From positions 62,001 to 126,000 of the forward strand of contig DQPL01000098.1 in assembly GCA_015664885.1 (NCBI GenBank): a stretch of DNA of 64,000 bases, given 5' to 3'. The stretch is from Gemmatimonadota bacterium (GTDB lineage Bacteria > Gemmatimonadota > Gemmatimonadetes > Longimicrobiales > Gaopeijiaceae). The translations under genes were made by a program, and so were the position numbers. Shown here piece after piece: positions 10,591 to 20,303 of this stretch. The notes beneath the pieces were generated by a model. The model saw only the letters and a program-made list of their open reading frames with translations, ran no database searches and had not been told where the DNA came from. Position 1 is the first letter of the stretch, and each line of letters begins with the position of its first letter.

Positions 10591-12165
10591 CTACCCGTCG
10601 AACACGCCCCACTCAGCCCGTAGCGCGTCGCTGATTTCTCCCAACGTCACACCGGCCTTTACGGCATCGATGATCGGAGGTAGTAGGTTGTCGGTGCCGC
10701 CGGCTCCATCGCGGATCGCGAGGAGGCGGGCGCGTACCTCGGCGTCGTCACGGTCGGCCTTGAGAGCCGTGAGGCGCTCAATCTGACCCCTCTCGAGCGC
10801 GGAAAAGTCGGGTTGGCCGACGCGCCCGGGCTCTTCGTCCTCGGCGTGGAGGTTCACGCCGACCACGGTGCGCTCACCCGACTCGATATCCATCTGAAAG
10901 GCGTAGGCCGCCTGATGGATCTCCTCCTGCATGTAGTCGAGCGCCTTCGAGGCTCCACCGAGCTCATCGATAGCGGCCAGGTACGCGACGGCTTGTCGCT
11001 CGATTTCGTCCGTGAGCGCCTCGACGTAATGCGAACCGCCGAGCGGGTCCGCGGTGCGCGTGACGCCGCATTCGGCGGCGAGCACCTGCTGCGTGCGCAA
11101 AGCGAGTTTCACGGACTCCTGCGTAGGCAGCGCGAGGGCCTCGTCGAACCCGTTCGTGTGCAGCGACTGGGTGCCGCCCAGGGTGGCCGCCAGCGCCTGA
11201 ACCGTCACGCGAACGACATTGTTGAGCGGCTGCTGCGCGGTAAGCGTGGAGCCGCCGGTCTGCGTATGGAAGCGGAGGCGGCATGACACATCGGAAGCGC
11301 CGTGGCGCTCCTTGAGAAGCCTCGCCCACAGACGGCGCGCCGCCCGGAACTTCGACACCTCCTCCAGCAGGTCGTTGTGTGCCGCGAAGAAAAAAGAAAG
11401 CCGAGGCGCGAAGGCCTCGATGTCGAGCCCGGCGTCGATCGCACGCGCCACGTACTCGAGCCCGTTGGCGAATGTGAACGCCACTTCCTGAGGAGCCGTG
11501 GACCCGGCCTCTCGAATGTGGTAGCCGGAGATCGAGATCGGATTCCAGCGGGGAATCTCGCGTGAGCAGAACACGATGATGTCCGAGACGAGCCTCAGGC
11601 TGGCGTCGACCGGGTAGATGTACGTGCCGCGCGCGACGTATTCCTTGAGCACGTCGTTTTGCACAGTGCCCGACAGCGAGTCCCGGGCCACGCCTTGCTC
11701 GTCAGCGAGTGCGACATAAAACGCGAGAAGGATGGACGCGGTCGAGTTGATCGTCATCGACGTCGAGACATCGTCGAGGCCGATACCGTCGAAGAGCCGC
11801 CTCATGTCCGCGAGCGAATCGATGGCGACTCCCACCCTCCCAACCTCGCCTTGTGCCATCGCGCCGTCGGAATCGTACCCCATCTGCGTCGGCAGATCGA
11901 AGGCGACCGAGAGGCCCGTCTGGCCGCTGTCGAGCAGGTACCGGAAGCGTTGGTTGGTCTCCTCGGCCGTACCGAAGCCCGCGTACTGGCGCATGGTCCA
12001 CACTCGGCCCCGGTACATGTCCGGATAGATGCCGCGCGTGAAGGGAAAGCTGCCCGGCTGATCCGCGGCGTCTTGGCTTCCGTAGCACGGCTCTACCTCG
12101 ATCCCGCTGTCGGTCGTCACCTTCGTGGGGGCGTCGTGACGGCTGGACTCTCCGCTTTTCGTCAC
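10591..12165 (-). CDS. Methylmalonyl-CoA mutase family protein, large-subunit/catalytic domain (no B12-binding domain on this ORF)
   Basis: 524 aa; [60 protein letters not shown]. Confidence 0.92.
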   Translation of the reverse strand: MTKSGESSRHDAPTKVTTDSGIEVEPCYGSQDAADQPGSFPFTRGIYPDMYRGRVWTMRQYAGFGTAEETNQRFRYLLDSGQTGLSVAFDLPTQMGYDSDGAMAQGEVGRVGVAIDSLADMRRLFDGIGLDDVSTSMTINSTASILLAFYVALADEQGVARDSLSGTVQNDVLKEYVARGTYIYPVDASLRLVSDIIVFCSREIPRWNPISISGYHIREAGSTAPQEVAFTFANGLEYVARAIDAGLDIEAFAPRLSFFFAAHNDLLEEVSKFRAARRLWARLLKERHGASDVSCRLRFHTQTGGSTLTAQQPLNNVVRVTVQALAATLGGTQSLHTNGFDEALALPTQESVKLALRTQQVLAAECGVTRTADPLGGSHYVEALTDEIERQAVAYLAAIDELGGASKALDYMQEEIHQAAYAFQMDIESGERTVVGVNLHAEDEEPGRVGQPDFSALERGQIERLTALKADRDDAEVRARLLAIRDGAGGTDNLLPPIIDAVKAGVTLGEISDALRAEWGVFDG

Positions 12166-12668
12166 GGGGCGTCCTCCTCCAATGCCGCAAGCTCGACGAG
12201 CACCTGGTCCCTCTCGACCGCGTCTCCCGGCGCGACATGCACCGCGGAGACGCGCGCCGCCACGTCTGCCGTAAGCTCATTTTCCATCTTCATCGCTTCG
12301 ACGATGGCCAGCCCCTGCCCCGGAGTGACGATGTCGTTCACGGATACTTCGACCCTGACGATCAGGCCAGGCATAGGTGCGCGCACGGGACTCGGTCCCA
12401 CGGGCCCCGCCTGGGCCGCGGTGATGTCGCGAATCGCCCGCGTGCGTTCGTCTAGCACCTCGGCCTGGAAACGGCGACCTGCGACGTGCAGGTCCCATCG
12501 CCCCTTGGACTCCCGCCGCGCGAGCAGTCGATGGGAGTGGCCGTCGATCAGAAGGCTGTGCGCGCCCGCGCCGTCGAGGCAGGCGAAGTCGACGTCGACG
12601 CCGATCCCGTCGATCTCGACCCCGTCCCGGCCGAGATTCACTTCGAAGGAGTGCTCGCCGATGGCCAC
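12162..12668 (-). CDS. Biotin carboxyl carrier (biotin/lipoyl attachment) protein, probable GTG start
   Basis: [15 protein letters not shown]...EAMKMENEL biotinylation motif; start inferred just past the end of the upstream methyltransferase. Confidence 0.82.
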   Translation of the reverse strand: MAIGEHSFEVNLGRDGVEIDGIGVDVDFACLDGAGAHSLLIDGHSHRLLARRESKGRWDLHVAGRRFQAEVLDERTRAIRDITAAQAGPVGPSPVRAPMPGLIVRVEVSVNDIVTPGQGLAIVEAMKMENELTADVAARVSAVHVAPGDAVERDQVLVELAALEEDAP

Positions 12669-12676
12669 GTGATAGA

Positions 12677-13969
12677 TCAGGAGTCTTCCCCCGATCGATC
12701 GAGTACCGCGACCGTCTCCACGTGCGAGGTCTGGGGGAAGAGATCGAAGGCCTGGACCTCGGCCAGCGTGTAGGTGTTGCTGAGCCGAGCCAGATCGCGC
12801 GCCAGCGTAGCTGGGTCGCAACTGACATAGATGAGGCGCTCCGGGGCGGAAGCCCGGATGACGTCGGGGACCGACTCGTGCAAGCCCGCACGCGGTGGAT
12901 TGAGGATCAGCAGGTCCGTCGGTAACGCTTCCTCCAGTCGCTGCTCGACACGCCCCTGAACCACGTCGAGGCTGTCCGGAGCACCGTGCTTGGCCGCAGC
13001 GCATGCCGCCGGGTCTACCTCGATGCCGGTTACGGCGGCACCGCGTCGCGCGAGCTCTCTCGCGAAGGCCCCGACGCCGCAGAAGGCATCCACGACCCGG
13101 TCAGCGGCTTGCGCTCGCTCCAACACAAAGTCACGAAGCACCTCACCGAGCGCCGTGTTCACCTGCAGGAAACTGTCTCCCACCCATCGCAACGCGTCGC
13201 CGCCTGGCGCGACGTGCTCGGATCCGCGCAGGAGCGTCACTTTTGTCGCGCCGCTGGGTCGGTGCCAGATCGCGGTGAGAGTCGGAACCGATTCGGCGAG
13301 GTCCGTTGCGTTCCACCCGGGAGCGCCACCGTCGACTACGAGCGCCACCCCTTCACCCGCGCTGCGCAGCGTGAGACGCAGCCTGCCCGCCGCCGGCAGG
13401 TAACGGGCGCCCCGGCCCCAGCCCTCCCGCAGCGCGGTCCAGGCGGTCCGGAGCGAGGCTTCGGGAAGCAGGCACTCGCCGGCGACGTCAATCACATGGG
13501 CAGGCCGCCCGAGCGCATGGAAGCCCGCGATGACTCGCCCGCCGTGAAGGCGGCGCAGAGAATAGCTGACCCGGTTTCGGTAGCCTACGACCTGCGGTGA
13601 GGCCTGCACCTTCGGCGGATCGACTTCAAGGCCCCCGATGCGCCTCAGCGCATCCGAGATGAAGAGGCCCTTCCATTCGAGCTGGTCCTCGTACGCCAGA
13701 TGCTGAATCGTGCATCCGCCGCAGGTATCGAAGAGTGGACAGGGAGCGTCGACTCGGCCCGGGGCGTGCTCTAGCAGCTCCACGAGCGAGGCCTGCGCCC
13801 ACTTGCGTTTGACCTTGCCCAGTCGCACGCGGGCTCTGTCGCCCGGCGCGGTTCGCGGAATGAAGACCACCCTGCCGTCGGCCAGGTCCGCGACGCCGGA
13901 GCCATTCGAGGCGATGGCGCGCACGCGCACGTCGGCGAGTGCGTCCCTTGTCGCGAGCGCATCGCTCAT
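12677..13969 (-). CDS. 23S rRNA (uracil-C5)-methyltransferase, RumA/RlmD-like
   Basis: TRAM-like N-terminus (IASNGSGVADLADGRVVFIPRTAPGDRARV), CPLFDTCGGCTIQHLAYEDQL, DAFCGVGAFA, YVSCDPATLARDL. Confidence 0.9.
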   Translation of the reverse strand: MSDALATRDALADVRVRAIASNGSGVADLADGRVVFIPRTAPGDRARVRLGKVKRKWAQASLVELLEHAPGRVDAPCPLFDTCGGCTIQHLAYEDQLEWKGLFISDALRRIGGLEVDPPKVQASPQVVGYRNRVSYSLRRLHGGRVIAGFHALGRPAHVIDVAGECLLPEASLRTAWTALREGWGRGARYLPAAGRLRLTLRSAGEGVALVVDGGAPGWNATDLAESVPTLTAIWHRPSGATKVTLLRGSEHVAPGGDALRWVGDSFLQVNTALGEVLRDFVLERAQAADRVVDAFCGVGAFARELARRGAAVTGIEVDPAACAAAKHGAPDSLDVVQGRVEQRLEEALPTDLLILNPPRAGLHESVPDVIRASAPERLIYVSCDPATLARDLARLSNTYTLAEVQAFDLFPQTSHVETVAVLDRSGEDS

Positions 13970-15474
13970 GGGCGCTCCCGGCGCCAAGGCCAGCCAGACG
14001 CGCGCCACGCTGAGATCGCGTTGCTCCCGTTACCACTGATCCGCGACGTGCGGTGCAGCCGGCGGTGACCCTCTTCGAGCAGCGCGGCGGCGACGGCGGC
14101 TGCGCGAAGCGCCGAGGCCGAGTCGGCCACTTCCACCAGTTCCGGGTGCTGCTCGAGGTACCGTATCGAGAAGGAGCCCGCGCGAAAGTCTGGCTCGTCC
14201 ATGACGCGTCGATGGAACAGAACGCTACTCTCCACGCCGGTGAGCACCAGCGCGTCGAGCGCCCGCGACATGCGAGAGATGGCCGCCGCGCGCGTCGGCG
14301 CGTGCACGATGAGCTTGCCCAGCAGCGGGTCGTAGTGCGGCGAGACTTCGAAGCCCTCTGCGACGCCTCCGTCCCAGCGTACCCCGGGGCCTGTCGGCGT
14401 CTCCAGGCGCGTGATGACACCGGTCGAGGGCAGAAAACCCGTTGAGGGGTCTTCACTCACGATTCGGCATTCGATGGCGTGTCCGTTCAGTTCTACGTCT
14501 TCCTGACCGAAGTTCAGGGGCTCGCCCGAGGCGACGCGCAGCTGCCAGTCGACGATGTCCAATCCGGTGACGAGCTCCGTAACCGGATGCTCGACCTGCA
14601 GGCGTGTATTCATCTCCAGGAAGAAGAACTCGCCGTCGTGGTACAGAAACTCGATGGTGCCTGCGCCACGATAGTCGACTGCCTTTGCGGCTTGCACCGC
14701 CGCCTCACCCATCGCCGCACGCGCCTCGGCGCTCAAGACCGGCGAAGGTGCCTCTTCAATCAGCTTCTGATGCCGTCGCTGGATGGAGCACTCGCGATCA
14801 CCCAGGTGCACCACGTTGCCGTGAGCGTCGCCGAGCACCTGGATTTCGATGTGTCGAGGTTGCTCGAGGTACCGCTCCAGGTACACCGAGTCATCACCGA
14901 AGGCTGCGAGCGCTTCACGCTGAGCGGCCTCGAAGGCCCGCTTTACGTCGGCCTCGGCCTCGACCACGCGCATGCCTTTTCCGCCGCCACCCGCGGAAGC
15001 CTTGAGCAGCACCGGGAATCCCAGCTGAACAGCGGCGGCGGTTGCCTCTTCGGGGCTCGTGACCGCCTCCGTCAGGCCTGGCACGATGGGGACGCCGGCC
15101 TCCGCCATTCGCCGCCTCGCCTCGGTCTTGTCTCCCATCGCCGCAATGGTCTCGGGCGTGGGCCCCACGAAGATCAGACCGGCGTCCTCGACTGCCTGCG
15201 CGAACGATGCTTGCTCCGCGAGGAAGCCGTATCCGGGGTGGATCGCTTCCGCGCCCGAGGCCTTGGCTACCTCGATCAGCTTGTCGGCTCGCAGGTAACT
15301 CTCAGCAGAAGCCGCCGGTCCGATCGGGTACGCCTCGTCCGCCTCCAACACGTGCGGCGCGAGCCGATCAGGCTCGGAAAAGACGGCGATGCTTCGCATC
15401 CCCCTCTCGCGGGCCGCGCGAACGATGCGTACTGCGATCTCGCCGCGGTTGGCGACGAGCAAGGATCGGATCAC
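13966..15474 (-). CDS. accC: Acyl-CoA (acetyl/propionyl-CoA) carboxylase, biotin carboxylase subunit
   Basis: 502 aa; LVANRGEIAVRIVRAARERGMRSIAVFSE, KASAGGGGKGMR, EMNTRLQVEHPVTE. Confidence 0.92.
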   Translation of the reverse strand: MIRSLLVANRGEIAVRIVRAARERGMRSIAVFSEPDRLAPHVLEADEAYPIGPAASAESYLRADKLIEVAKASGAEAIHPGYGFLAEQASFAQAVEDAGLIFVGPTPETIAAMGDKTEARRRMAEAGVPIVPGLTEAVTSPEEATAAAVQLGFPVLLKASAGGGGKGMRVVEAEADVKRAFEAAQREALAAFGDDSVYLERYLEQPRHIEIQVLGDAHGNVVHLGDRECSIQRRHQKLIEEAPSPVLSAEARAAMGEAAVQAAKAVDYRGAGTIEFLYHDGEFFFLEMNTRLQVEHPVTELVTGLDIVDWQLRVASGEPLNFGQEDVELNGHAIECRIVSEDPSTGFLPSTGVITRLETPTGPGVRWDGGVAEGFEVSPHYDPLLGKLIVHAPTRAAAISRMSRALDALVLTGVESSVLFHRRVMDEPDFRAGSFSIRYLEQHPELVEVADSASALRAAAVAAALLEEGHRRLHRTSRISGNGSNAISAWRASGWPWRRERP

Positions 15475-15638
15475 AGCAGCGGCCTGCTAAAGTGTCGAAG
15501 ATTCAACGGGACAATGACTTGGGGATCGTGCGGCCCGAAGGTAAGCCCGCGTATGGACACGAAGAAGGGGCAGGAGCGTCCCACCTCGCGGCAGGTGCTC
15601 CCACCCCATCGTGCAGGCGAGACGAGGCCCTGTGAGAG

Positions 15639-16757
15639 TTAGCCTCCTAGGCGCCCCGTCACGGTGATCTCGTCATGATCTCGCATGATGTGCAGCGTGA
15701 CCTCCTCGTCCTCGTCGTATGTGCTCAGGATGCGGCGCACCCGGCGCGCACTCGTTGCGTCTCGGTCGCCGATGCGGAGAATCACGTCGCCCGGCTCGAG
15801 GCCGAGCGTCGAGTCCTCGTTCACGTTGGTGACCAGCAGCCCGTTTTCCGTGCCGAAGTAGGAAGCCAGCCCTGGCTTCATCTCCATGAGGTCGATCCCG
15901 TGGATGTGTCCCATGCCGAGCGTGAGCACGTTACCGCCCACGTAGTCGTACAGGATCGATGTGGGCGCGTCAGGACCGGCAAATACACGGACATCGGCGC
16001 GTGGCACACGGACGCGCACTCTGTGGCGACGAGCTTCCTGCTGGGCGCGCTCGGTGAGCTCCTGCAGGTTCTCCCGCAGCTCGTAAAGGTCGTTGGATCG
16101 GAACTCGAAAGAGCTGCTCAGGTCAGCGACGTCGGGGATGCCACCCGAGCGCTCGCCGAACAGGTTGCCGAAGAGCCTTGGGCGCGCGAAGTCGAAGCCA
16201 CCGCCGCGTGAGTCACTCCCCCACTCCGAAAGCTCGCGCGCCTCCATCGTGACGGTCTGCGACTCGCCGCGACGCGCGTACTCGACCTCAATCTCCTGGC
16301 CGGGCTCGAGCTCCGCTGAGATCGCGAGCAGACGCTGCACCGGAATCGAGCTGTCGAGATCGAATTCGTCCTCCGCGTCTCCCGCAAGCGGCTCGACGAG
16401 CGAGTGGCCATCGAGCGACGTGATCATATCACCCACGTGAATCCCTGCCTCGTCAGCGGGACCGTCGTCCATGAGTGCCGTGACCCGTGCGCCGCGGGCG
16501 TCGTTTCTGGCGCTCTGCTGCGGGTCGACCGAGATCCCGATGCGTGGGCGGCCGTCCACGGTGGGAACGAGTCCCTGGATCAGCCCCCGCAATGGACTCA
16601 CGCTGAAGCAGGAGCAGTTCTCGATTGCGTCGCCGTCGCGATCGACACAGCGGCAGTCGTCCGCGTTCTGCGCCGAGGCAGGAGCGGCTGAGATCGCCGC
16701 GGCGAGCACAGCGATCCCGAGTACCTGCAGCATGGCTCTAAGGCGGGCCTTCTTCAT
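15639..16757 (-). CDS. PDZ-domain exported protein
   Basis: 372 aa; signal peptide; two PDZ-like segments (MDDGPADEAGIHVGDMITSLDG; NEDSTLGLEPGDVILRIGDRD). Confidence 0.8.
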   Translation of the reverse strand: MKKARLRAMLQVLGIAVLAAAISAAPASAQNADDCRCVDRDGDAIENCSCFSVSPLRGLIQGLVPTVDGRPRIGISVDPQQSARNDARGARVTALMDDGPADEAGIHVGDMITSLDGHSLVEPLAGDAEDEFDLDSSIPVQRLLAISAELEPGQEIEVEYARRGESQTVTMEARELSEWGSDSRGGGFDFARPRLFGNLFGERSGGIPDVADLSSSFEFRSNDLYELRENLQELTERAQQEARRHRVRVRVPRADVRVFAGPDAPTSILYDYVGGNVLTLGMGHIHGIDLMEMKPGLASYFGTENGLLVTNVNEDSTLGLEPGDVILRIGDRDATSARRVRRILSTYDEDEEVTLHIMRDHDEITVTGRLGG

Positions 16758-16836
16758 GAATCGTCCCTCCGTGGTGTGAAATTCCTACGCGTCCGGCCTT
16801 CAAACGAGTGGGACGCACCAGTGCTGAGGAGGGTTG

Positions 16837-16862
16837 TCTAGACCGGGATGTGCCCGTCTAGA
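16837..16862. repeat. Inverted repeat TCTAGACCGGG..CCCGTCTAGA (one bulged base) at 3' end of the carboxyltransferase gene; possible terminator/processing hairpin
   Basis: tctagaccgggatgtgcccgtctaga read directly; no strong T-run. Confidence 0.4.
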
Positions 16863-18408
16863 GGGGGATGTTGCCGTGCTTTCGCGTAGGGTTCTCGTCG
16901 CGCTTGTTCTGGAGCATGTCGAGTGCGTTGATGAGGCGCGGCCGGGTCTCACGGGGGTCGATGACGTCGTCCACGTACCCGCGCGCCGCCGCGATGTAGG
17001 GGTGCGCGAACTTCTCGCGGTACTCCTCCATGCGCGCATCCGTCACGGCCTGCGGATCCTCGGCGCTGGCGATCTCCTTCCGGAATAGTACTTCGACCGC
17101 TCCCTTGGGCCCCATTACAGCGATCTCGGCTTGAGGCCACGCCAAGTTCACATCGCCCCGAATGTGCTTGGAGCTCATGACGTCGTAGGCGCCCCCGTAC
17201 GCCTTGCGCGTGATCACGGTCACTTTGGGCACGGTCGCTTCTGCGAAGGCGTAGAGCAGCTTCGCCCCGTGGCGGATGATCCCGCCATGTTCCTGCGCCA
17301 CGCCCGGCAGGAAGCCGGGCACGTCCTCGAACACCACGAGCGGAATGTTGAAGCAGTCGCAGAAGCGAACGAAACGAGCACCCTTGTCCGAGGAGTCGAT
17401 GTCGAGCACTCCGGCGAGGGAGGAGGGTTGATTCCCCACGATACCAACCGCGCGACCCCCGAGCCGAGCGAATCCCACCAATATGTTTTGCGCGAAGCGC
17501 TCGTGTACTTCGAGGAAGGCACCGTCATCTACTACATGCTTGATGACGTTGTGCATGTCGTAGGGTTTATTGGGGTTATCCGGTACTACCTCGAGTAATT
17601 TCTCATCCTGGCGGTCGTGCGCATCGGATGACTCCAGGGCTGGCGAGATCTCGGTGTTGTTCTGGGGGAGGTAGAGTAAGAGTTCCCGCACAGCCGCCAA
17701 GCATTCGGGTTCGGAGTCGCATGCGAAGTGAGCGACCCCGGACTTCGCCGAGTGCACATCGGCGCCCCCGAGTCCCTCCATGTCGATGTCTTCGTGGGTA
17801 ACGGCCTTTACCACGTTGGGGCCGGTGACGAACATGTAGCTCGTTCCGCGCACCATGTAGACGAAGTCGGTGATCGCGGGTGAGTAGACCGCGCCGCCCG
17901 CGCAGGGTCCCAGAATGACGCTGATCTGTGGGATCACGCCTGAGGCCAGCGTATTGCGCAGGAAAATGTCCGCGTAGCCCCCTAGGCTCGCCACGCCCTC
18001 CTGAATTCGGGCGCCGCCCGAGTCGTTCAAGCCCACGAGTGGCGCACCGTTCTTCACTGCCATGTCCTGCAGCTTCACGATCTTTTCGGCGTGCGCCTCG
18101 GACAACGATCCCCCGAACACCGTGAAGTCCTGGCTGAACGCATAGACCAGACGACCGTGGATGGTGCCGTACCCGGTCACGACACCGTCGCCGAGGATCT
18201 TTTTGTCGGCTAGTCCAAAGTCGGAGGATCGGTGCGTGACGAAGCGGTCCATCTCGACGAACGAGCCTTCGTCCATGAGCAGGTCGAGCCGCTCCCGCGC
18301 GGACAGCTTTCCGCGATCGTGTTGCGTTTGCAGGCGCTCGATGCCTCCGCCCTCTTCGGCGGCCCGGCGCAGTTCTTCGAGTCGAGCGAGTTTGTCGTGG
18401 ATGGACAT
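16858..18408 (-). CDS. Acyl-CoA carboxylase carboxyltransferase (propionyl-CoA carboxylase beta-like)
   Basis: 516 aa; [61 protein letters not shown]. Confidence 0.93.
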   Translation of the reverse strand: MSIHDKLARLEELRRAAEEGGGIERLQTQHDRGKLSARERLDLLMDEGSFVEMDRFVTHRSSDFGLADKKILGDGVVTGYGTIHGRLVYAFSQDFTVFGGSLSEAHAEKIVKLQDMAVKNGAPLVGLNDSGGARIQEGVASLGGYADIFLRNTLASGVIPQISVILGPCAGGAVYSPAITDFVYMVRGTSYMFVTGPNVVKAVTHEDIDMEGLGGADVHSAKSGVAHFACDSEPECLAAVRELLLYLPQNNTEISPALESSDAHDRQDEKLLEVVPDNPNKPYDMHNVIKHVVDDGAFLEVHERFAQNILVGFARLGGRAVGIVGNQPSSLAGVLDIDSSDKGARFVRFCDCFNIPLVVFEDVPGFLPGVAQEHGGIIRHGAKLLYAFAEATVPKVTVITRKAYGGAYDVMSSKHIRGDVNLAWPQAEIAVMGPKGAVEVLFRKEIASAEDPQAVTDARMEEYREKFAHPYIAAARGYVDDVIDPRETRPRLINALDMLQNKRDENPTRKHGNIPL

Positions 18409-18427
18409 AGGCGACGGAGGGAGGCGG

Positions 18428-20266
18428 TTAGCCGATGGGCACGAGCGTGCCGTTGTCGATGTAGACGAGCTTGGTGAGGCGCACTACTCGCCCGCCTACG
18501 ACGGAGAATATGCCGGTCGCGCCTTCGACATCGCGCAGGGCTTCGAAAGCTTCGCGGACCTGCGCTGAGGATCTGGGTCTGCCCCGTAGCGCCTCCAACA
18601 GAAGCAATGCGGCGTCGTGCCCAAGCGCGGGCACCGGGCTCACGAGGCTCCGCTGAAAGTGGCGCTCGTAGGCATCCTGAAAAGCCAAGCTGCCAGGCGA
18701 GCCGAGCTCGAGGCCAACGGCGGCTGTCGCGACGACCCCTGTCGTGTGGCGTGAGTCGAGTTCCTCTAGGACCCGCGGGTCCGTCCACGCGGAAGTGCAG
18801 AGAATGTCGATCGCCAGCGTGTCGAGGGCGTAGTGCGCGACCTGAGGCGCGACGAACTCCACGTCCTCGCTCGGAATCGGCAGGAAGAGCGCGACGGGCT
18901 CGAGTAACTCCGCATGCAGCGTGTCGTCCTCGGACAGCCGCAACGCCGCGATTTCATCTCGTCGCAAAGCGTTGCGCGCTCCAATGATCTGCTCTTCGAA
19001 GAATGTCGCACCGACCGCGTAAGCGAATCGCCCTACCACGGGAATGTCCAGGCTCTGCATGGCGAGCTCGAAGGCGTCCGCTTCTTCGACCGACTCCGGA
19101 GCCTGCGAGTGTACGATAGAGACGCGCAGGTATCCTTGATCGGCCGCGTATTGCGCGACTGATGCGGCGGCCTGTGGATCGGGTCCCTCGAGGGAGTAGA
19201 CACCCTCGCCGCCGCGGGACGCGCTGCGTGCCGTCGGCGAAACGAGCGGGAGTCCCCGGTCACGTGCCTGGCCCGCGGCCTCCAGCGCGGCGTCCTCCAG
19301 AAACCCGATCACACCCCAGACCGACTCCTCCTCGAGCTCAGCCACGAGTGACGCCGTGCGCGCGGGGTCCGCCTCGTCGTCGCGCGCGGTAATCGTCACG
19401 TCGAAGCGGTCGCCCAAGACCTCGGCGGCGGCCACCTCGATGCCCTCTGCCACGAGAGCGGCGTAGTCCGCCAGCGCGGGCGGGCCGCCGATCGGTAGCA
19501 CGGTCGCGATTCTCAGGGTGGTCATCCGCTCGCGGCCTTCGGGAAGTTGCCCCCGCAGCAGGCCACGCGCGAGCGCCTGGTCGAGTCCCGTTGCACCGGA
19601 GTCGAGGGCCAGTTGTGCCAGTTGGCTCGCCGTGCGCTCATCACCAGCCTCGAGTGCGGCCACGCCAGCACGCACGTCCAGTACCCAAGACAGGGCCGCG
19701 TCCGATGGTGTGTTCGCGCGGGCCGCTTCCAGCTCTTCGGGTTCGAGCATGTCTGCGGCGCCCCGAGCCAGCACCATCGCCCGAGCAAGATCGCTCGCCG
19801 GCGCCCCCGCTGGGATTCGCATGAGACGATCCACGCGAACCGCCGCGTCGTCGGTGAATGCCTCCGCTTGCAGTAGTCGAACTGATGCGATGCGTGGGTC
19901 GTCGGCAGGCAGGAGCTCCAGGTAGCGTTGCGACGCCGTATCGGCGGCGGTCGCGTCGCCGGCGTCCCCAGCGGCTCGAGCGTTCAGCAGCAGTGCGCGC
20001 GCCGAGACGGCCGCCGCCGGGTACTCGCTCACGATTTCGGCAGTGAACTCGCGCGCCTCGACTAGGCGACCTGCCCGGAACGCTTCTTCGGCACGGGCGA
20101 AGAGCTGTGCTGCGCGTGCCTCCGCTCCAGCGGAGATGGGCCGCAGCTCGAGGATCGGGTCCGAAGGGCCCAGGTCGGGTGGCGGAGCGCTCGGCGGCGG
20201 CCCGGCTACCGTACAGGCGCCGAGCATCAGCGCCAACACGACGTAGCGCCCGCACACGAAGCGCAT
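18428..20266 (-). CDS. Lipoprotein with periplasmic-binding (penicillin-binding-protein activator/ABC substrate-binding-like) domain
   Basis: Lipobox LMLGAC; TPR-like N-half; [27 protein letters not shown] ... PBP-I type domain. Confidence 0.75.
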   Translation of the reverse strand: MRFVCGRYVVLALMLGACTVAGPPPSAPPPDLGPSDPILELRPISAGAEARAAQLFARAEEAFRAGRLVEAREFTAEIVSEYPAAAVSARALLLNARAAGDAGDATAADTASQRYLELLPADDPRIASVRLLQAEAFTDDAAVRVDRLMRIPAGAPASDLARAMVLARGAADMLEPEELEAARANTPSDAALSWVLDVRAGVAALEAGDERTASQLAQLALDSGATGLDQALARGLLRGQLPEGRERMTTLRIATVLPIGGPPALADYAALVAEGIEVAAAEVLGDRFDVTITARDDEADPARTASLVAELEEESVWGVIGFLEDAALEAAGQARDRGLPLVSPTARSASRGGEGVYSLEGPDPQAAASVAQYAADQGYLRVSIVHSQAPESVEEADAFELAMQSLDIPVVGRFAYAVGATFFEEQIIGARNALRRDEIAALRLSEDDTLHAELLEPVALFLPIPSEDVEFVAPQVAHYALDTLAIDILCTSAWTDPRVLEELDSRHTTGVVATAAVGLELGSPGSLAFQDAYERHFQRSLVSPVPALGHDAALLLLEALRGRPRSSAQVREAFEALRDVEGATGIFSVVGGRVVRLTKLVYIDNGTLVPIG

Positions 20267-20303
20267 CCGGGCGCTACGGCCGTATCCCCTCATCGCATGG
20301 CCC

